Shown here piece by piece: positions 52,469 to 61,226 of a DNA stretch of 64,000 nucleotides. The stretch comes from Flavisolibacter longurius (GTDB lineage: Bacteria; Bacteroidota; Bacteroidia; Chitinophagales; Chitinophagaceae): positions 62,001-126,000 of the forward strand of contig JABUMY010000004.1 in the NCBI GenBank assembly GCA_013327885.1. Reading direction: 5' to 3'. Position numbers and translations under genes: made by a program. Below the pieces are notes generated by a model, which saw only the letters and a program-made list of their open reading frames with translations, did no database searches and was not told the origin of the DNA. Each line of letters starts with the position of its first letter. Position 1 is the first letter of the stretch.

Positions 52469-53077
52469 TTATTGCGAAAAATCCGCTGCAGCAACCGCGT
52501 CTTCAGGCTGTGCAAGGTTTTGCCGGTAAGGCGTAAGGAGGCTGTACACGGCAGAATCGGAAAACACGTTGTTGTGAAAACAGTTCTCCCGGAAAAGGGC
52601 TTCCTGCACAAAGCCTGTTTTTTTCAGCAGGGCTCCTGATGCATGGTTGCGCGGGTCAATGCGCCCTTCAAGTGAATGAAGCCCGAGCTGGCGAAAACCG
52701 TAATCCACCACTTTTTGGAGCGCTTCGTACATGATGCCTTTGCCCTGCAGGGAAGGGTCCAGCATATAGCCCACCTCTCCGCGGTAATTGGCTTTCTCAA
52801 TGCGCCAGATGCCGATATTGCCGACAGGTTCTCCGGGCCTTTCTTTCAGGCAGATGGCCCAGGTGATGCCTTCATTTTTTTCCAGGGCATCAATAATGAT
52901 TTGGATCCAGCCTTCGGCATCTTCAACCGTTTGGGTGAGGGGCCTGTTGATGTATTGCATCACGGCTTTATCGGAGCGCAGACGGTGCAGTGCCGGCGCA
53001 TCGGCAAGGGTCATCTGGCGCAGCAGCAGGCGGTCAGTTTCCAGCGTTGGAAATGGGGTGAAGTTGAGGGATAGCAT
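52469..53077 (-). CDS. GNAT acetyltransferase, RimJ/RimL type
   Basis: 202 residues. Starts with the family's LETDRLLLRQMTLADAPALHRLRSD; acetyl-CoA-binding P-loop region is LDPSLQGKGIMYEALQKVVDYGF, followed by RIDPRNHASGALLKKTGFVQEA. It transfers an acetyl group to an N-terminus or amine; ribosomal proteins or a metabolite are possible targets. The 3' tail of about 20 residues is unconserved-looking. Single gene between the REP region and the second peroxidase. Confidence 0.88.
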   Translation of the reverse strand: MLSLNFTPFPTLETDRLLLRQMTLADAPALHRLRSDKAVMQYINRPLTQTVEDAEGWIQIIIDALEKNEGITWAICLKERPGEPVGNIGIWRIEKANYRGEVGYMLDPSLQGKGIMYEALQKVVDYGFRQLGLHSLEGRIDPRNHASGALLKKTGFVQEALFRENCFHNNVFSDSAVYSLLTPYRQNLAQPEDAVAAADFSQ

Positions 53078-53310
53078 AAGCTCAATTTAAAAAGAATTCG
53101 TGGGAAAGCTTGCGTGATAAATGTGGCCCTTCTTTTTTTGAACGTAAGAAAAGAAGTTAGTACCCCATACCGTTTTGCCTTGTCCCTAACCGTTAGTGCT
53201 GCTTTTTATCCGCGTTAAAAACAATTCAATCACCAATACATCCCATTGATCCCAAAAGCCAGCTTTGCCGGTCGGGCCTGTTTTTATTTTTATCCCAGAA
53301 CCAAACCACC

Positions 53311-54510
53311 ATGCCAAGAAGAACCCTTACCGTTTTATCGTTCCTTTGCCTCGGCAGTTTCCTGTTTTATTCAAGCTGCCAGAAACCGGCCGACATCGTC
53401 ATCAGTCCACCACCGGACCCGCTGCCAGATGGCTCGCCTGACCTGCCGGCCACACCTTTCGACTATGTGAATGTGGGGTACATGCCCCAGCACATCAAGG
53501 CCTACATCCAGAACGACCCTGCCGTGGACAATACACCGGCAACAAACCCTATTACCAACCACGGCGCCACCCTGGGCCGGGTGCTTTTTTACGACAAAGC
53601 CCTTTCTGTAAACAATACAACGGCCTGTGCTTCCTGTCACCATCAGGACAAAGGTTTTACCGATGGCACGGCGGTCTCCAAAGGCCACGCCGGTGGTGCT
53701 ACAAGGCGCAACGCCATGCCGGTGTTTAACCTGCGCTTTTTTAAAGATGGCCGGATGTTTTGGGACCTGCGTGCCACTACGCTGGAAGAACAGGTGCTGG
53801 CGCCTATCACCGACCAGGTTGAAATGGGCATGCCTTCGCATGCTGCCCTGGTAACCAAACTCAAAGCCATCCCGTATTACCCGCCGCTGTTCCGTAAGGC
53901 TTTTGGTACCGAGGACGTCACGCCGGAACGGGTGAGCAAGGCACTGGCGCAGTTTCTTCGCTCGGTTGTTTCTTTCAACTCCAAATACGACAAAGGCCTT
54001 GATAACAATTTTGCCAACTTTAGTGCTGCAGAACTGAGTGGCAAGGCACTGGTGGCGCGGTTCAACTGCATTGAATGCCACAGCGACCTTACCAACACAC
54101 GCAAACCCTGGAACCTCGATCCAAAACCCACCTTTTTGCTGGTAGAAAATACAGGTGAGCATAATTCCAGTGCCGGCATCAACAACGGCTTGGATGTAAG
54201 CTATGCCGACAACGGCATTGGCGAACGCACGGGCCAGTTAAAAGATATGGGTACGTTCAAAATGCCCAGTCTTCGCAATGTAGCTCTCACTGCGCCTTAT
54301 ATGCACGATGGCCGGTTTGCAACCCTCGAGGCGGTGATCAATCATTACAACGAAGGTGCAAAACCCCATCCTAACCGTGGCGTGCAGATACCGGGCAACG
54401 GCTACGCAGTTTTGTCGCCATCCGATAAAGCCGATATCATCGCCTTCCTGAAAACCCTGACGGATGAAAGCCTGGCTACTGATGTCCGTTACAGCAACCC
54501 GTTTCAGTAA
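53311..54510 (+). CDS. Second di-haem cytochrome c peroxidase family protein
   Basis: 399 residues. N-terminus is a lipoprotein signal (FLFYSSC, Cys near 23) and a Pro-rich linker. Two haem sites: CASCHH and CIECH; the WDLRATTLEEQVLAP and MPSLRNVALTAPYMHDG blocks define the CcpA/MauG superfamily. It differs clearly from the copy at 33539, so this is not a recent duplication. It is periplasmic, anchored. Its electron donor might be the small cytochrome at 59011, though genes lie between. Confidence 0.92.
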   Translation: MPRRTLTVLSFLCLGSFLFYSSCQKPADIVISPPPDPLPDGSPDLPATPFDYVNVGYMPQHIKAYIQNDPAVDNTPATNPITNHGATLGRVLFYDKALSVNNTTACASCHHQDKGFTDGTAVSKGHAGGATRRNAMPVFNLRFFKDGRMFWDLRATTLEEQVLAPITDQVEMGMPSHAALVTKLKAIPYYPPLFRKAFGTEDVTPERVSKALAQFLRSVVSFNSKYDKGLDNNFANFSAAELSGKALVARFNCIECHSDLTNTRKPWNLDPKPTFLLVENTGEHNSSAGINNGLDVSYADNGIGERTGQLKDMGTFKMPSLRNVALTAPYMHDGRFATLEAVINHYNEGAKPHPNRGVQIPGNGYAVLSPSDKADIIAFLKTLTDESLATDVRYSNPFQ

Positions 54511-54652
54511 ACCGTTTTTACACGTCATTTTATCTCTTTAACAAGAAAACAGTTTTTTGGGGCGAAAACGTCTTTGTTGAACAAACAAGGCACTTGTTTG
54601 TCATTCCGGAAACAGGCCGTAATTGCAACGAACATTGCTAACCTGTTTCCTT

Positions 54653-54660
54653 TACCTTTG
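54653..54660 (+). promoter_or_regulatory. Candidate -7 box TACCTTTG upstream of the PAS gene
   Basis: Exact TAnnTTTG with TTG 15 bases upstream (54635-54637), implying a leader of about 90 bases before ATG 54758. Confidence 0.4.
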
Positions 54661-54757
54661 AAGCGCCACCAGCCGTGGAAATGCAAAACAGTTTTGCCAA
54701 ACAGCATTGTTTTGCCGCGCCGCGCATCCTCCCTGGTTGACTGGAATAAAATTTTTC

Positions 54758-55120
54758 ATGACGTTTTTACTGGAACCGATCGGGCTCAGTCCCGAAGAGG
54801 CGCAGGCCCACCCTTCGCTTATCATCAATGCTTTCGACAGGCAACACAAGATCCTGTTCTGGAACAACCGCTGCGCCAACCACTTTGGCATTCCGCCTGA
54901 AGATGCGTTGGGTAAAAAGCTGGAGGATGTGTTGTCCTGGGTAAAGTGGGACGAAAAGTTGATTTACATCGACCGAGCGCTGATGGGAAAGAACATGCAG
55001 GTGATCAAGGTTCCTTTTCGCATGAAGACCGGCTTTTATGAACAGCGCATTTTTCCTGTAAAAGACAGCGGCGGAAACGTGGTAGCAGCACTGAACATTG
55101 TGGAGGAAATGCAATCCTGA
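54758..55120 (+). CDS. Single PAS-domain protein
   Basis: 120 residues from ATG 54758. It is essentially one PAS domain: LIINAFDRQHKILFWNNRCANHFGIPPEDALGKKLEDVL, then the beta scaffold ending PVKDSGGNVVAALNIVEEM. No kinase, cyclase or DNA-binding part, so it must act by binding a partner, possibly a kinase such as the multi-PAS one at 61.2 kb. No Cys/His for haem is obvious. A longer upstream reading exists but lacks PAS character. Confidence 0.82.
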   Translation: MTFLLEPIGLSPEEAQAHPSLIINAFDRQHKILFWNNRCANHFGIPPEDALGKKLEDVLSWVKWDEKLIYIDRALMGKNMQVIKVPFRMKTGFYEQRIFPVKDSGGNVVAALNIVEEMQS

Positions 55121-55199
55121 AACAATCGCATAATTTAAGTCTAACAGGAAAGGACACACGTAAAAAGACATAACCCTTTTTTTTACCCTACAACTCCTA

Positions 55200-55616
55200 T
55201 TACGGTATCGTTTCCCAAAGTTTGTACACCAGAAACAATACAACAACTGCGAAGAGAGCACCAACGACCATCATCCCTTTGGGTTGAAAGACACCTTCTA
55301 CCGTGCTGCGAGCCGGATGGTTGGGCGCATAATACACGGGCAGCTGGTCGCCGGGCTTATACACACCTATTTTGGTGACAAGGTTGCCGGTCGCATTGAT
55401 CCCGTCGATAGTTGTGAACTGGTAATAAACAATGTTGGCGGCCGACCGTACCGGCTTGTACACCCTGTACACGGTGGCGGTGGCGCGGAGGCCGGTAGCC
55501 AGCAAGTTCTTTACCCTGTTTTGCTTGTACAGCACAAATAAGAGCGGCAGAAAACCCAAAGCCGCTATGCCTGCCAGGAGCAAGTAGATACCGGTCATAA
55601 ACATTTGTTTTTGCAT
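55200..55616 (-). CDS. DUF3592 membrane protein
   Basis: 138 residues from ATG 55616. Two membrane helices (GIYLLLAGIAALGFLPLLFVL and MMVVGALFAVVVLFLVYKL) flank a beta-rich loop with YYQFTTIDG and the DUF3592 hallmark YKPGDQLPVYYAPNHPA. Inner-membrane protein of unknown function. Its 3' end faces the PAS gene. Confidence 0.82.
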   Translation of the reverse strand: MQKQMFMTGIYLLLAGIAALGFLPLLFVLYKQNRVKNLLATGLRATATVYRVYKPVRSAANIVYYQFTTIDGINATGNLVTKIGVYKPGDQLPVYYAPNHPARSTVEGVFQPKGMMVVGALFAVVVLFLVYKLWETIP

Positions 55617-56071
55617 CGGCGGGCCGGTAACGGGACCGGGCACTCGTCATGGCGGTGAAGTTACACCGGCCGGTAATGGCTCACCCTTCCGGCTTTGCCA
55701 ATTGTGGTTCTACCACCACAGTGCTGGTTTTGGCAACGGTGCCGTGCAATGCTGTTTTCCAACAAGTTCTCCCCCGTATTTAAGAGGTGAAAGGGAAGGA
55801 GGAGACCCGTTCAAATTATTGTCTGTTCGTTGCCGTTTGGTCTTGACCGCGAATTTGGGGCAAAAATGCCTGCCACATGCTGTTCTAACGGATTCATTTA
55901 TAAGTAGAAACGAGTTTAACTCATCCATGTCCGAGGTAAGTTTCATTCTCTTGCAAAAATATTCTTTCCTTTATTTATGTGTACGGTTACTAATATATTA
56001 GTGTTTGTTCAGCAATGCCTTATGCGTAGTTGGTATGTTTGTTGTCGCTGTTAGCACAAATCATCTTGTTT
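55617..56071. other. Intergenic region, 455 bases
   Basis: No credible gene. It holds an imperfect inverted C/G-rich stretch near 55757-55807 (TCTCCCCC against GGAAGGAGGAGA) and a short palindrome GAGTTTAACTC (55910-55920). The last 100 bases are AT-rich and presumably carry the promoter of the outer-membrane gene, but no exact TAnnTTTG was found there. Confidence 0.5.
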
Positions 56072-56674
56072 ATGAAAAAACATCTACTCTCGCTTTTACT
56101 GGTAACAGTAACAACAACGTTGGCGCTAACGGCAAACGCACAGATACAGCGGGGTTATTACCTCATTGGTGGCGACCTGGCCGGCTTTAACCTTGGCCTT
56201 AGCGATGGCAATCCTTTTAACATGAGCATCACGCCAAAAGTGGCCTGGTTTACCAACGATAAACTGGCCGTGGGCGGCTTTGTCGATATCGGGCTGTCTA
56301 CCGCCGAAGGTGCCGGCACCACGTTTACGTATGGTGTAGGCCCGCTGGCCCGCTATTATTTTGGTACCGCCGATGTTAGTACTACTACCACCAGTGCCCG
56401 CCGCAGCAGCCGCTTTTTTTTAGAGGGAACGGTTGGTCTGCAGGGCGTTAATGTATCGGGCGGTGGCAGTACCAATGGGCTGGGCATAGGCATTGGACCG
56501 GGGCTGGCCTATTTTGTTACCGAAAACATTGCGCTGGAAGGCCTGCTGAAATACACCAAGGCCTTTGGCTTTGGCAACGATGGCGGAGCCAGTATCCTGC
56601 AACTGGGTGTGGGCGTCCAGATCTATTTGCCCCGCGGTACCATCCGCAACCAGGCCAATAAAGTAAGCCAATAA
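56072..56674 (+). CDS. Outer-membrane beta-barrel protein
   Basis: 200 residues from ATG 56072, starting with a signal peptide (MKKHLLSLLLVTVTTTLALTANAQ). The rest alternates in amphipathic beta strands (ITPKVAWFTNDKLAVGGFVDIG, GPLARYYFG, LGIGIGPGLAYFVTENIALEGLLKY) like the eight-stranded OmpW/OmpX-like barrels of PF13505 type. Function unknown. Followed by a good terminator; single-gene unit. Confidence 0.85.
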   Translation: MKKHLLSLLLVTVTTTLALTANAQIQRGYYLIGGDLAGFNLGLSDGNPFNMSITPKVAWFTNDKLAVGGFVDIGLSTAEGAGTTFTYGVGPLARYYFGTADVSTTTTSARRSSRFFLEGTVGLQGVNVSGGGSTNGLGIGIGPGLAYFVTENIALEGLLKYTKAFGFGNDGGASILQLGVGVQIYLPRGTIRNQANKVSQ

Positions 56675-56721
56675 GGACAGCAAAGGTTTAGAACAATGAA
56701 CAACGGTTTCTTTTGATGCAG

Positions 56722-56754
56722 GCGGGTGTCCCCAGGGCACCCGCTATTTTTTTC
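56722..56754 (+). terminator. Terminator of the outer-membrane barrel gene
   Basis: GCGGGTG / CACCCGC stem with nine-base loop followed by TATTTTTTT. Confidence 0.88.
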
Positions 56755-57118
56755 TGGTAAAAGGTCTTCCTGTTTTCGGTAAATGACTGGGTATTTTATC
56801 AATTGGTCAGTTCGGCCACCAGGCGGTTTTACCCTTTTTCTTCTTTCGGCCCATCCTTGTGGAAAAAGCCGTTATTCATTACCAAGCGTTTATATATGGC
56901 AGGCATTGCCCCTATGACCAAAATCCTAGGATTTGCCGGGTGAGGTAGCTATGTTTGCCCGGTTCGCACCCTGCAAATTTTTTTCCGCTTTATGAAAAGC
57001 CTTAACCCGACCCACGGAAAAATGCAGCGTCAACCGCACCAAATCTTCACGGAAAACCTTCCGGTCTGCCTTTGAGAAAACCCTGATCCAATCCCAAGGG
57101 ACGGCATTGTTCACCGAA
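56755..57118. other. Intergenic region, 364 bases
   Basis: No gene or repeat is supported. It should hold the promoter of the transglycosylase gene, but no clear -33/-7 pair was found. Small overlapping frames on both strands lack coding character. Confidence 0.4.
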
Positions 57119-57937
57119 ATGAAAACGATGATCCGTAGAAAACTTGCCAGGAAACTCTTTGTTGGGTATTCTTTTTTGCTGATGCTTCCGGCCGCAGCAC
57201 TCAACCCCAGGACCTCCCCGTTATCTCCGGCCCTTCTGTCCGGTACGCCAGCCCTCTCCCTGCACGACACCCTCCGGCGCTTTGCACCCGAACCGGCAAT
57301 TACCCTGGCTGCACCCAGGATCACCCTGAATAAAAACGTAAGCGGCTTTGTAAAGTCTTACCTGGTGCGGGAAGCCGAATTCCTGCAGAAAATGAAGACC
57401 AGGAGCCGGCGGTATTTTGGCTCGATCGAGGACGTTCTTGGCAACTATGCATTGCCGCTGGAACTAAAGTACCTGGCGATCGTGGAATCAAAACTTCAGC
57501 CAAAAGCAATTTCCCCGGTGGGAGCCGGTGGACTTTGGCAACTAATGCCGCAAACCGCAAAAGAGTTGGGACTGCGGGTAGGCGGCAAGGCCGATGAGCG
57601 CCTGCACACCTATCGCAGCACCGTGGCGGCGGCCAAATACCTGCGGCGCCTGTATGCGCAGTTTGGCGACTGGCTGCTGGTGCTGGCCGCTTACAACGGC
57701 GGGCCGGGAACGGTTTACAAGGCCATGAAAAAAGCCGGCAGCAAAAATTACTGGGCCTTGCAACGCTACCTGCCACCGGAAAGCCGCGGGCATGTAAAGC
57801 GGTACATTGGCGTACTTTATTTTTTTGAAGGTGAAGGCGGTGTTACCACGCAAACCAAAGCCGAAGCAGGCGCCTGGCAAAAAGCACTAAAAGAGTGGAA
57901 CAGGCAGGTGGAAGAAGATAGCGTTAGCAGGCTTTGA
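57119..57937 (+). CDS. Lytic transglycosylase (SLT, MltD-like)
   Basis: 272 residues from ATG 57119 with signal peptide (FVGYSFLLMLPAAALN). The SLT domain (about 100-245) has catalytic Glu123 in YLAIVESKLQPKAISPVGAGGLWQLMP and the AAYNGGPG motif, then the C-terminal YLPPESRGHVKRY typical of MltD-like enzymes. No LysM repeats. It cleaves peptidoglycan glycan strands with 1,6-anhydro formation in the periplasm. Confidence 0.92.
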   Translation: MKTMIRRKLARKLFVGYSFLLMLPAAALNPRTSPLSPALLSGTPALSLHDTLRRFAPEPAITLAAPRITLNKNVSGFVKSYLVREAEFLQKMKTRSRRYFGSIEDVLGNYALPLELKYLAIVESKLQPKAISPVGAGGLWQLMPQTAKELGLRVGGKADERLHTYRSTVAAAKYLRRLYAQFGDWLLVLAAYNGGPGTVYKAMKKAGSKNYWALQRYLPPESRGHVKRYIGVLYFFEGEGGVTTQTKAEAGAWQKALKEWNRQVEEDSVSRL

Positions 57938-57985
57938 AAAAGAGAATGAAAGATGGTGGGGATGGCAGATTGTGATATTCCTGCT

Positions 57986-58198
57986 TCAATGCCTCCTGTT
58001 AACCGGGGAAAGGGAAGCGGCTGATGCGGGCACTTCGATATAAAAGAACGGGTTGGCAGGTATTCGCTCGATGGTGTCCTTGTTTTGCAACAGGATCTGT
58101 TGGCGCAAGGCCTGCAGGTAATACTCGTCTGTACAGCGGGAAGGGTTCACCAGTGCCGAAGCCACCAGGATACCGTTAAGGGTGAGGTTAAGGCGCAT
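57986..58198 (-). CDS. Small hypothetical protein
   Basis: 70 residues from ATG 58198. It starts with a weak signal-like stretch (LNGILVASALV) and continues with a polar helix (EYYLQALRQQILLQNKDTIERI) and a short beta-prone tail. No family recognised; no terminator or promoter is clear. It lies between two plus-strand genes, so it could also be chance. Confidence 0.4.
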   Translation of the reverse strand: MRLNLTLNGILVASALVNPSRCTDEYYLQALRQQILLQNKDTIERIPANPFFYIEVPASAASLSPVNRRH

Positions 58199-58353
58199 GG
58201 TTTTCGTTTTGTTTAAAGTTCGGCAGCCCTGCAAGCCGGGGCAACGGCAACCGGATAAAGCCGCTTTTTTCCTGCTTCAATTGTAGCGCTGATCAAAGAC
58301 AAAAGAGGTGCCTTCTGTTGAGTCGCCAAAGGTGACAGGAGTTGTTCCTCCAT

Positions 58354-58361
58354 TATTTTCG
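58354..58361 (+). promoter_or_regulatory. Candidate -7 box (TATTTTCG) four bases before ATG
   Basis: One-base variant of TAnnTTTG separated from ATG 58366 by CGGC, the same geometry as at 4857, 5678 and 32820. Confidence 0.3.
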
Positions 58362-58365
58362 CGGC

Positions 58366-58890
58366 ATGGTTTCTTTTGTCCGGTTAACCCCTGCCGATGC
58401 GCCGCTGCTGGCGAAGATGGGTGGCGCCAGTTTATTGGAATCGCACGGGCACAGCGCCCCGGCGGCCGTGATGCAGCAGTACGTTGCGGATCACTTCAGC
58501 AAAGAAGTCTGTGAAACAGAATTAAATGAGCAAACGAATGTTTTTACCGCTATTTATTTCAACGGGCAGCCTGCGGGTTACAGCAAGATCATCTTCAACA
58601 CGCCCTGCCCGGCTTCTTCGCTGGAGCCGGTCACCAAGCTCGAACGGCTCTATCTTCTCAAAGAATTTTACGACCAGAAACTAGGACATTTGTTGCTGCA
58701 ACATGCCATGTCACAATCAAAAGAAGCTGGGGATAAAGGAATATGGCTGGACGTGTGGACCGGAAACCAGCGGGCCACCCGGTTCTACCAGAAACAAGGT
58801 TTTGAAACCGTTGGCGAAGGCCGGTTTACGCTTACCGGCAGCTATACCAATCCTGTCTGGATCATGCTGCTCCGGTATCCAAAAAGCTAA
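58366..58890 (+). CDS. GNAT acetyltransferase
   Basis: 174 residues from ATG 58366. GNAT fold with the family's C-terminal motif A: LERLYLLKEFYDQKLGHLLLQHAMSQSKEAGDKGIWLDVWTGNQRATRFYQKQGFETVG. The usual Q/RxxGxG/A reads KLGHLLL here. It resembles diamine/protein N-acetyltransferases of the PaiA type. Target unknown; single gene. Confidence 0.87.
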   Translation: MVSFVRLTPADAPLLAKMGGASLLESHGHSAPAAVMQQYVADHFSKEVCETELNEQTNVFTAIYFNGQPAGYSKIIFNTPCPASSLEPVTKLERLYLLKEFYDQKLGHLLLQHAMSQSKEAGDKGIWLDVWTGNQRATRFYQKQGFETVGEGRFTLTGSYTNPVWIMLLRYPKS

Positions 58891-59010
58891 CTACGGATTT
58901 GGTTGCTGATGAGGCAGATGAAACAGTAGAGGGTTGGGAAAAAGATGGTGATAGGGTGAAAAAATATTATATTTAAGTAATATCTATTCACCTCACCAAA
59001 ACCAAAGCAT

Positions 59011-59631
59011 ATGAAAAAGTTTTTTTCCAAGGCGCTGGTTCCCTGCAGCGCTTTTTTGTTTTTGGCCTCCTGCGACAGTACCTCTCCAAAAGTAGCCGGC
59101 ATGCGGGAAAACACGGTTGATTCGGTTGCCCTTTACCGTTATGGCGGCTTTGGCTCGGCAGCCAAATGGGGCGAACACATAGTGACCATTGCTGGCTGTC
59201 ACGATTGCCATACGCCAAAACTAATGACGCCACAGGGACCTGTTTTCGACAGCAGCCGAATGCTCTCGGGCTTCCCGGCCGGTACACCGGATTTCGCTGT
59301 AAACCGAAAAGAAATGGAAGGAAAGGGACTTGCAGTGACGGGTGATCTTACCACCTGGGTGGGGCCCTGGGGCATTTCCTATGCGGCCAACCTTACCTCC
59401 GATGCTACCGGCACCGGCAACTGGACGGAAGCACAGTTTATGAAGGCGCTTCGCGAAGGCAAGTTTAAAGGCATGGACAATACCCGGCCGCTCCTCCCGC
59501 CCATGCCCTGGAACGTTTACCAATACATGACCGATGATGAGCTCAAGGCGATCTTTGCCTACCTCCAAACCACCAGGCCAATAAGCAACCAGGTGCCACC
59601 GCCAAAGCCGCCGGTCACCGCCATGAAATAA
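59011..59631 (+). CDS. Small c-type cytochrome lipoprotein
   Basis: 206 residues with lipoprotein signal (FLFLASC, Cys21). One haem-binding CHDCH (CxxCH) at about residues 63-67, an Ala/Gly/Trp-rich central part (WVGPWGISYAANLTSDATGTGNW) and a late Met in LLPPMPW as probable sixth ligand. Similar cytochromes accompany alcohol dehydrogenases and peroxidases as electron carriers. It is a plausible partner of the two peroxidases in this window. Confidence 0.88.
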   Translation: MKKFFSKALVPCSAFLFLASCDSTSPKVAGMRENTVDSVALYRYGGFGSAAKWGEHIVTIAGCHDCHTPKLMTPQGPVFDSSRMLSGFPAGTPDFAVNRKEMEGKGLAVTGDLTTWVGPWGISYAANLTSDATGTGNWTEAQFMKALREGKFKGMDNTRPLLPPMPWNVYQYMTDDELKAIFAYLQTTRPISNQVPPPKPPVTAMK

Positions 59632-59660
59632 GGGGGACCTCGGTTTACAAGTTCACAAGT

Positions 59661-59704
59661 TTACGGGTTCACATGTTCTTTCAGAGAAACGTGTGAACCC
59701 GTAA
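59661..59704. repeat. 16-base inverted repeat after the cytochrome gene
   Basis: TTACGGGTTCACATGT (59661-59676) pairs with 59689-59704 over 16 positions, with one T-G position and a 12-base loop. Just before it the related text GTTTACAAGTTCACAA occurs. It could act as a terminator (stem 30 bases past the stop), but no T run follows. The rest of the 326-base gap to 59957 holds no gene. Confidence 0.7.
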
Positions 59705-59926
59705 CTGTTTCCCATTGCCACAAAATCTTAGCCGACTTGGCTTCTGCCGAAGGCAAGGCATTTTTTGCTTTGTACGATTCTAAAACAACAGCGCTCCAGT
59801 TCTGTTAACCGTAACATTCTGTGAGGTAGATCCAGTGTTTTTTGAAATCGAAAAGAGTATCAAAAAGGGAGATATAAAACGTTGTACCGTTTGGCAGTCA
59901 TCCAAAAAAAACTGTATAGCTAAAAG

Positions 59927-59954
59927 CTGCCTACTGCTTACTGCCCACTGCCTA
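59927..59954. repeat. Heptad array, CTGCCTA type
   Basis: CTGCCTA-CTGCTTA-CTGCCCA-CTGCCTA, the reverse complement of the type at 34726-34753, ending just before the stop of the GH5 gene. Confidence 0.85.
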
Positions 59955-59957
59955 CTC

Positions 59958-60971
59958 TCACTTCCTCGCTTCCTTCAACAGGGCCTCCTTAAAAAACCGC
60001 CCCTGTCTTGTTGGCGTAAAATTCCAATCGCTGATCAGCATGGGGGACCACTGCGGGTCAAACACCCAAACCGAATAGGAAATACCGTTCTCGTTGCAAT
60101 ACTTTGTAATGGCTTCGCCGTACGATTCGTCGCTAATCACCGGGATATGGGCACCCCTGTCGTCGGGTCCGCAAAACCCGATCTCGGTCAGCATCACAGG
60201 GTATTTTTTGGCAACAAAACCCCAGTCAGCCGTCCATTTGGGTTCCCAGGGCTTGGGCCGCTTTTGCGGGTAAGGATGACTGACATAACCGATGCCTTCG
60301 GCGTTGATCGGCTCTGTGGCCACCGGCGTCAGATCGTAAGCCCAGTTAAAGCCTGCCACCAGCGGAATGGCTTTGGCCCCGTGGGCCCGGATGATGGTGA
60401 TCATTTCTTCGTTCATTGCTTTCCAGTCCTGCCAGGTGCAAAGCCCCAGTTGCCCGTTCATTACTGTTGGCTCGTTGAAGAGTTCAAAAAAAGCAACCGT
60501 GGTATTGCCCTTAAAATGAGCGGCCATCGTGCGCCAGAATTCATAGGTTTCCTTGCGGGTGGTTTCGTAACCGGCGCTCTGGTACATTTCGGTGCGCAGG
60601 TTGCCAATGCTGTGCCAGTCGATATTGACGTAAAGGCCCAGTTCCGTAGCCCATTTTACGCCATCGTCGAGCAGCTCGAGATAGGCTTCTTTGCCACGGC
60701 TTCGCCAGGCCCGGGGGTGAACGGGAAAGCGAATGATGTTGGCCCCCCAGTTTTTTACCTGCTCAAAATACTCGCGGTTCCAGTGGCCGTCTTTTTCCAG
60801 TTTGTCCGGGTCGCTGGCATCCAGCCCGCGGAAAACGATTGGCTTGCCGCCGGCCACAAACTGGTTACCCACCACCGTTACCTGCAGCAGGGAGTCGGCG
60901 GCCTTTGCAGACGTTTGCCAGAATACTAAGAGAAGAAAAACAGACGTGGACAGCAAGCGGCTTTTTTTCAT
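59958..60971 (-). CDS. Secreted GH5-family glycoside hydrolase
   Basis: 337 residues from ATG 60971, which starts a signal peptide (LLSTSVFLLLVFWQTSAKA); an ORF reaching 61145 adds non-coding-like residues. TIM-barrel glycosidase of clan A: acid/base Glu167 in FELFNEP, nucleophile Glu263 in MLTEIGF, with RFPVHPRAW, NIDWHSIG and VSHPYP near the active site. Length fits a single catalytic domain. Substrate may be cellulose, mannan or a related beta-glucan; no PUL partner genes are next to it. Confidence 0.9.
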   Translation of the reverse strand: MKKSRLLSTSVFLLLVFWQTSAKAADSLLQVTVVGNQFVAGGKPIVFRGLDASDPDKLEKDGHWNREYFEQVKNWGANIIRFPVHPRAWRSRGKEAYLELLDDGVKWATELGLYVNIDWHSIGNLRTEMYQSAGYETTRKETYEFWRTMAAHFKGNTTVAFFELFNEPTVMNGQLGLCTWQDWKAMNEEMITIIRAHGAKAIPLVAGFNWAYDLTPVATEPINAEGIGYVSHPYPQKRPKPWEPKWTADWGFVAKKYPVMLTEIGFCGPDDRGAHIPVISDESYGEAITKYCNENGISYSVWVFDPQWSPMLISDWNFTPTRQGRFFKEALLKEARK

Positions 60972-61070
60972 GTACGTGCAGGTTGGTTTGGGTCTTAAAT
61001 ATAGTATAACTGTTGCCGATAGCCGTGTGCACCACAAATTGCTGGAATCAGAAAAAGGGAAGGCGCTGCC

Positions 61071-61138
61071 GTTGACATCCTCGCCAACGGCATGGTAGCG
61101 AAACCGAAGATGGAAAGCACGTTGGCGAGGACGCCAAC
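61071..61138. repeat. Paired REP-like hairpins (GTTGGCG-AGGA-CGCCAAC)
   Basis: A perfect 7-base stem at 61121-61138 and a degenerate copy in opposite orientation at 61071-61088. The two copies also pair with each other over 12 bases (TCCTCGCCAACG). It lies in the 255-base gap between the GH5 gene and the histidine kinase. Confidence 0.75.
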
Positions 61139-61226
61139 AGGGCAAAAGTGCTAAGTGTTTTACATCCTGCTAGTCATGTGTGCCAGCGGTCTTTTTCTTT
61201 TACCTGCAGCCAAAAAATCCGGCTGT

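Noticed and set aside
59835-60929. 364-residue plus-strand ORF opposite the GH5 gene
   Set aside because: Mirror of the GH5 gene, whose NEP and TEIGF motifs and signal peptide decide the strand.
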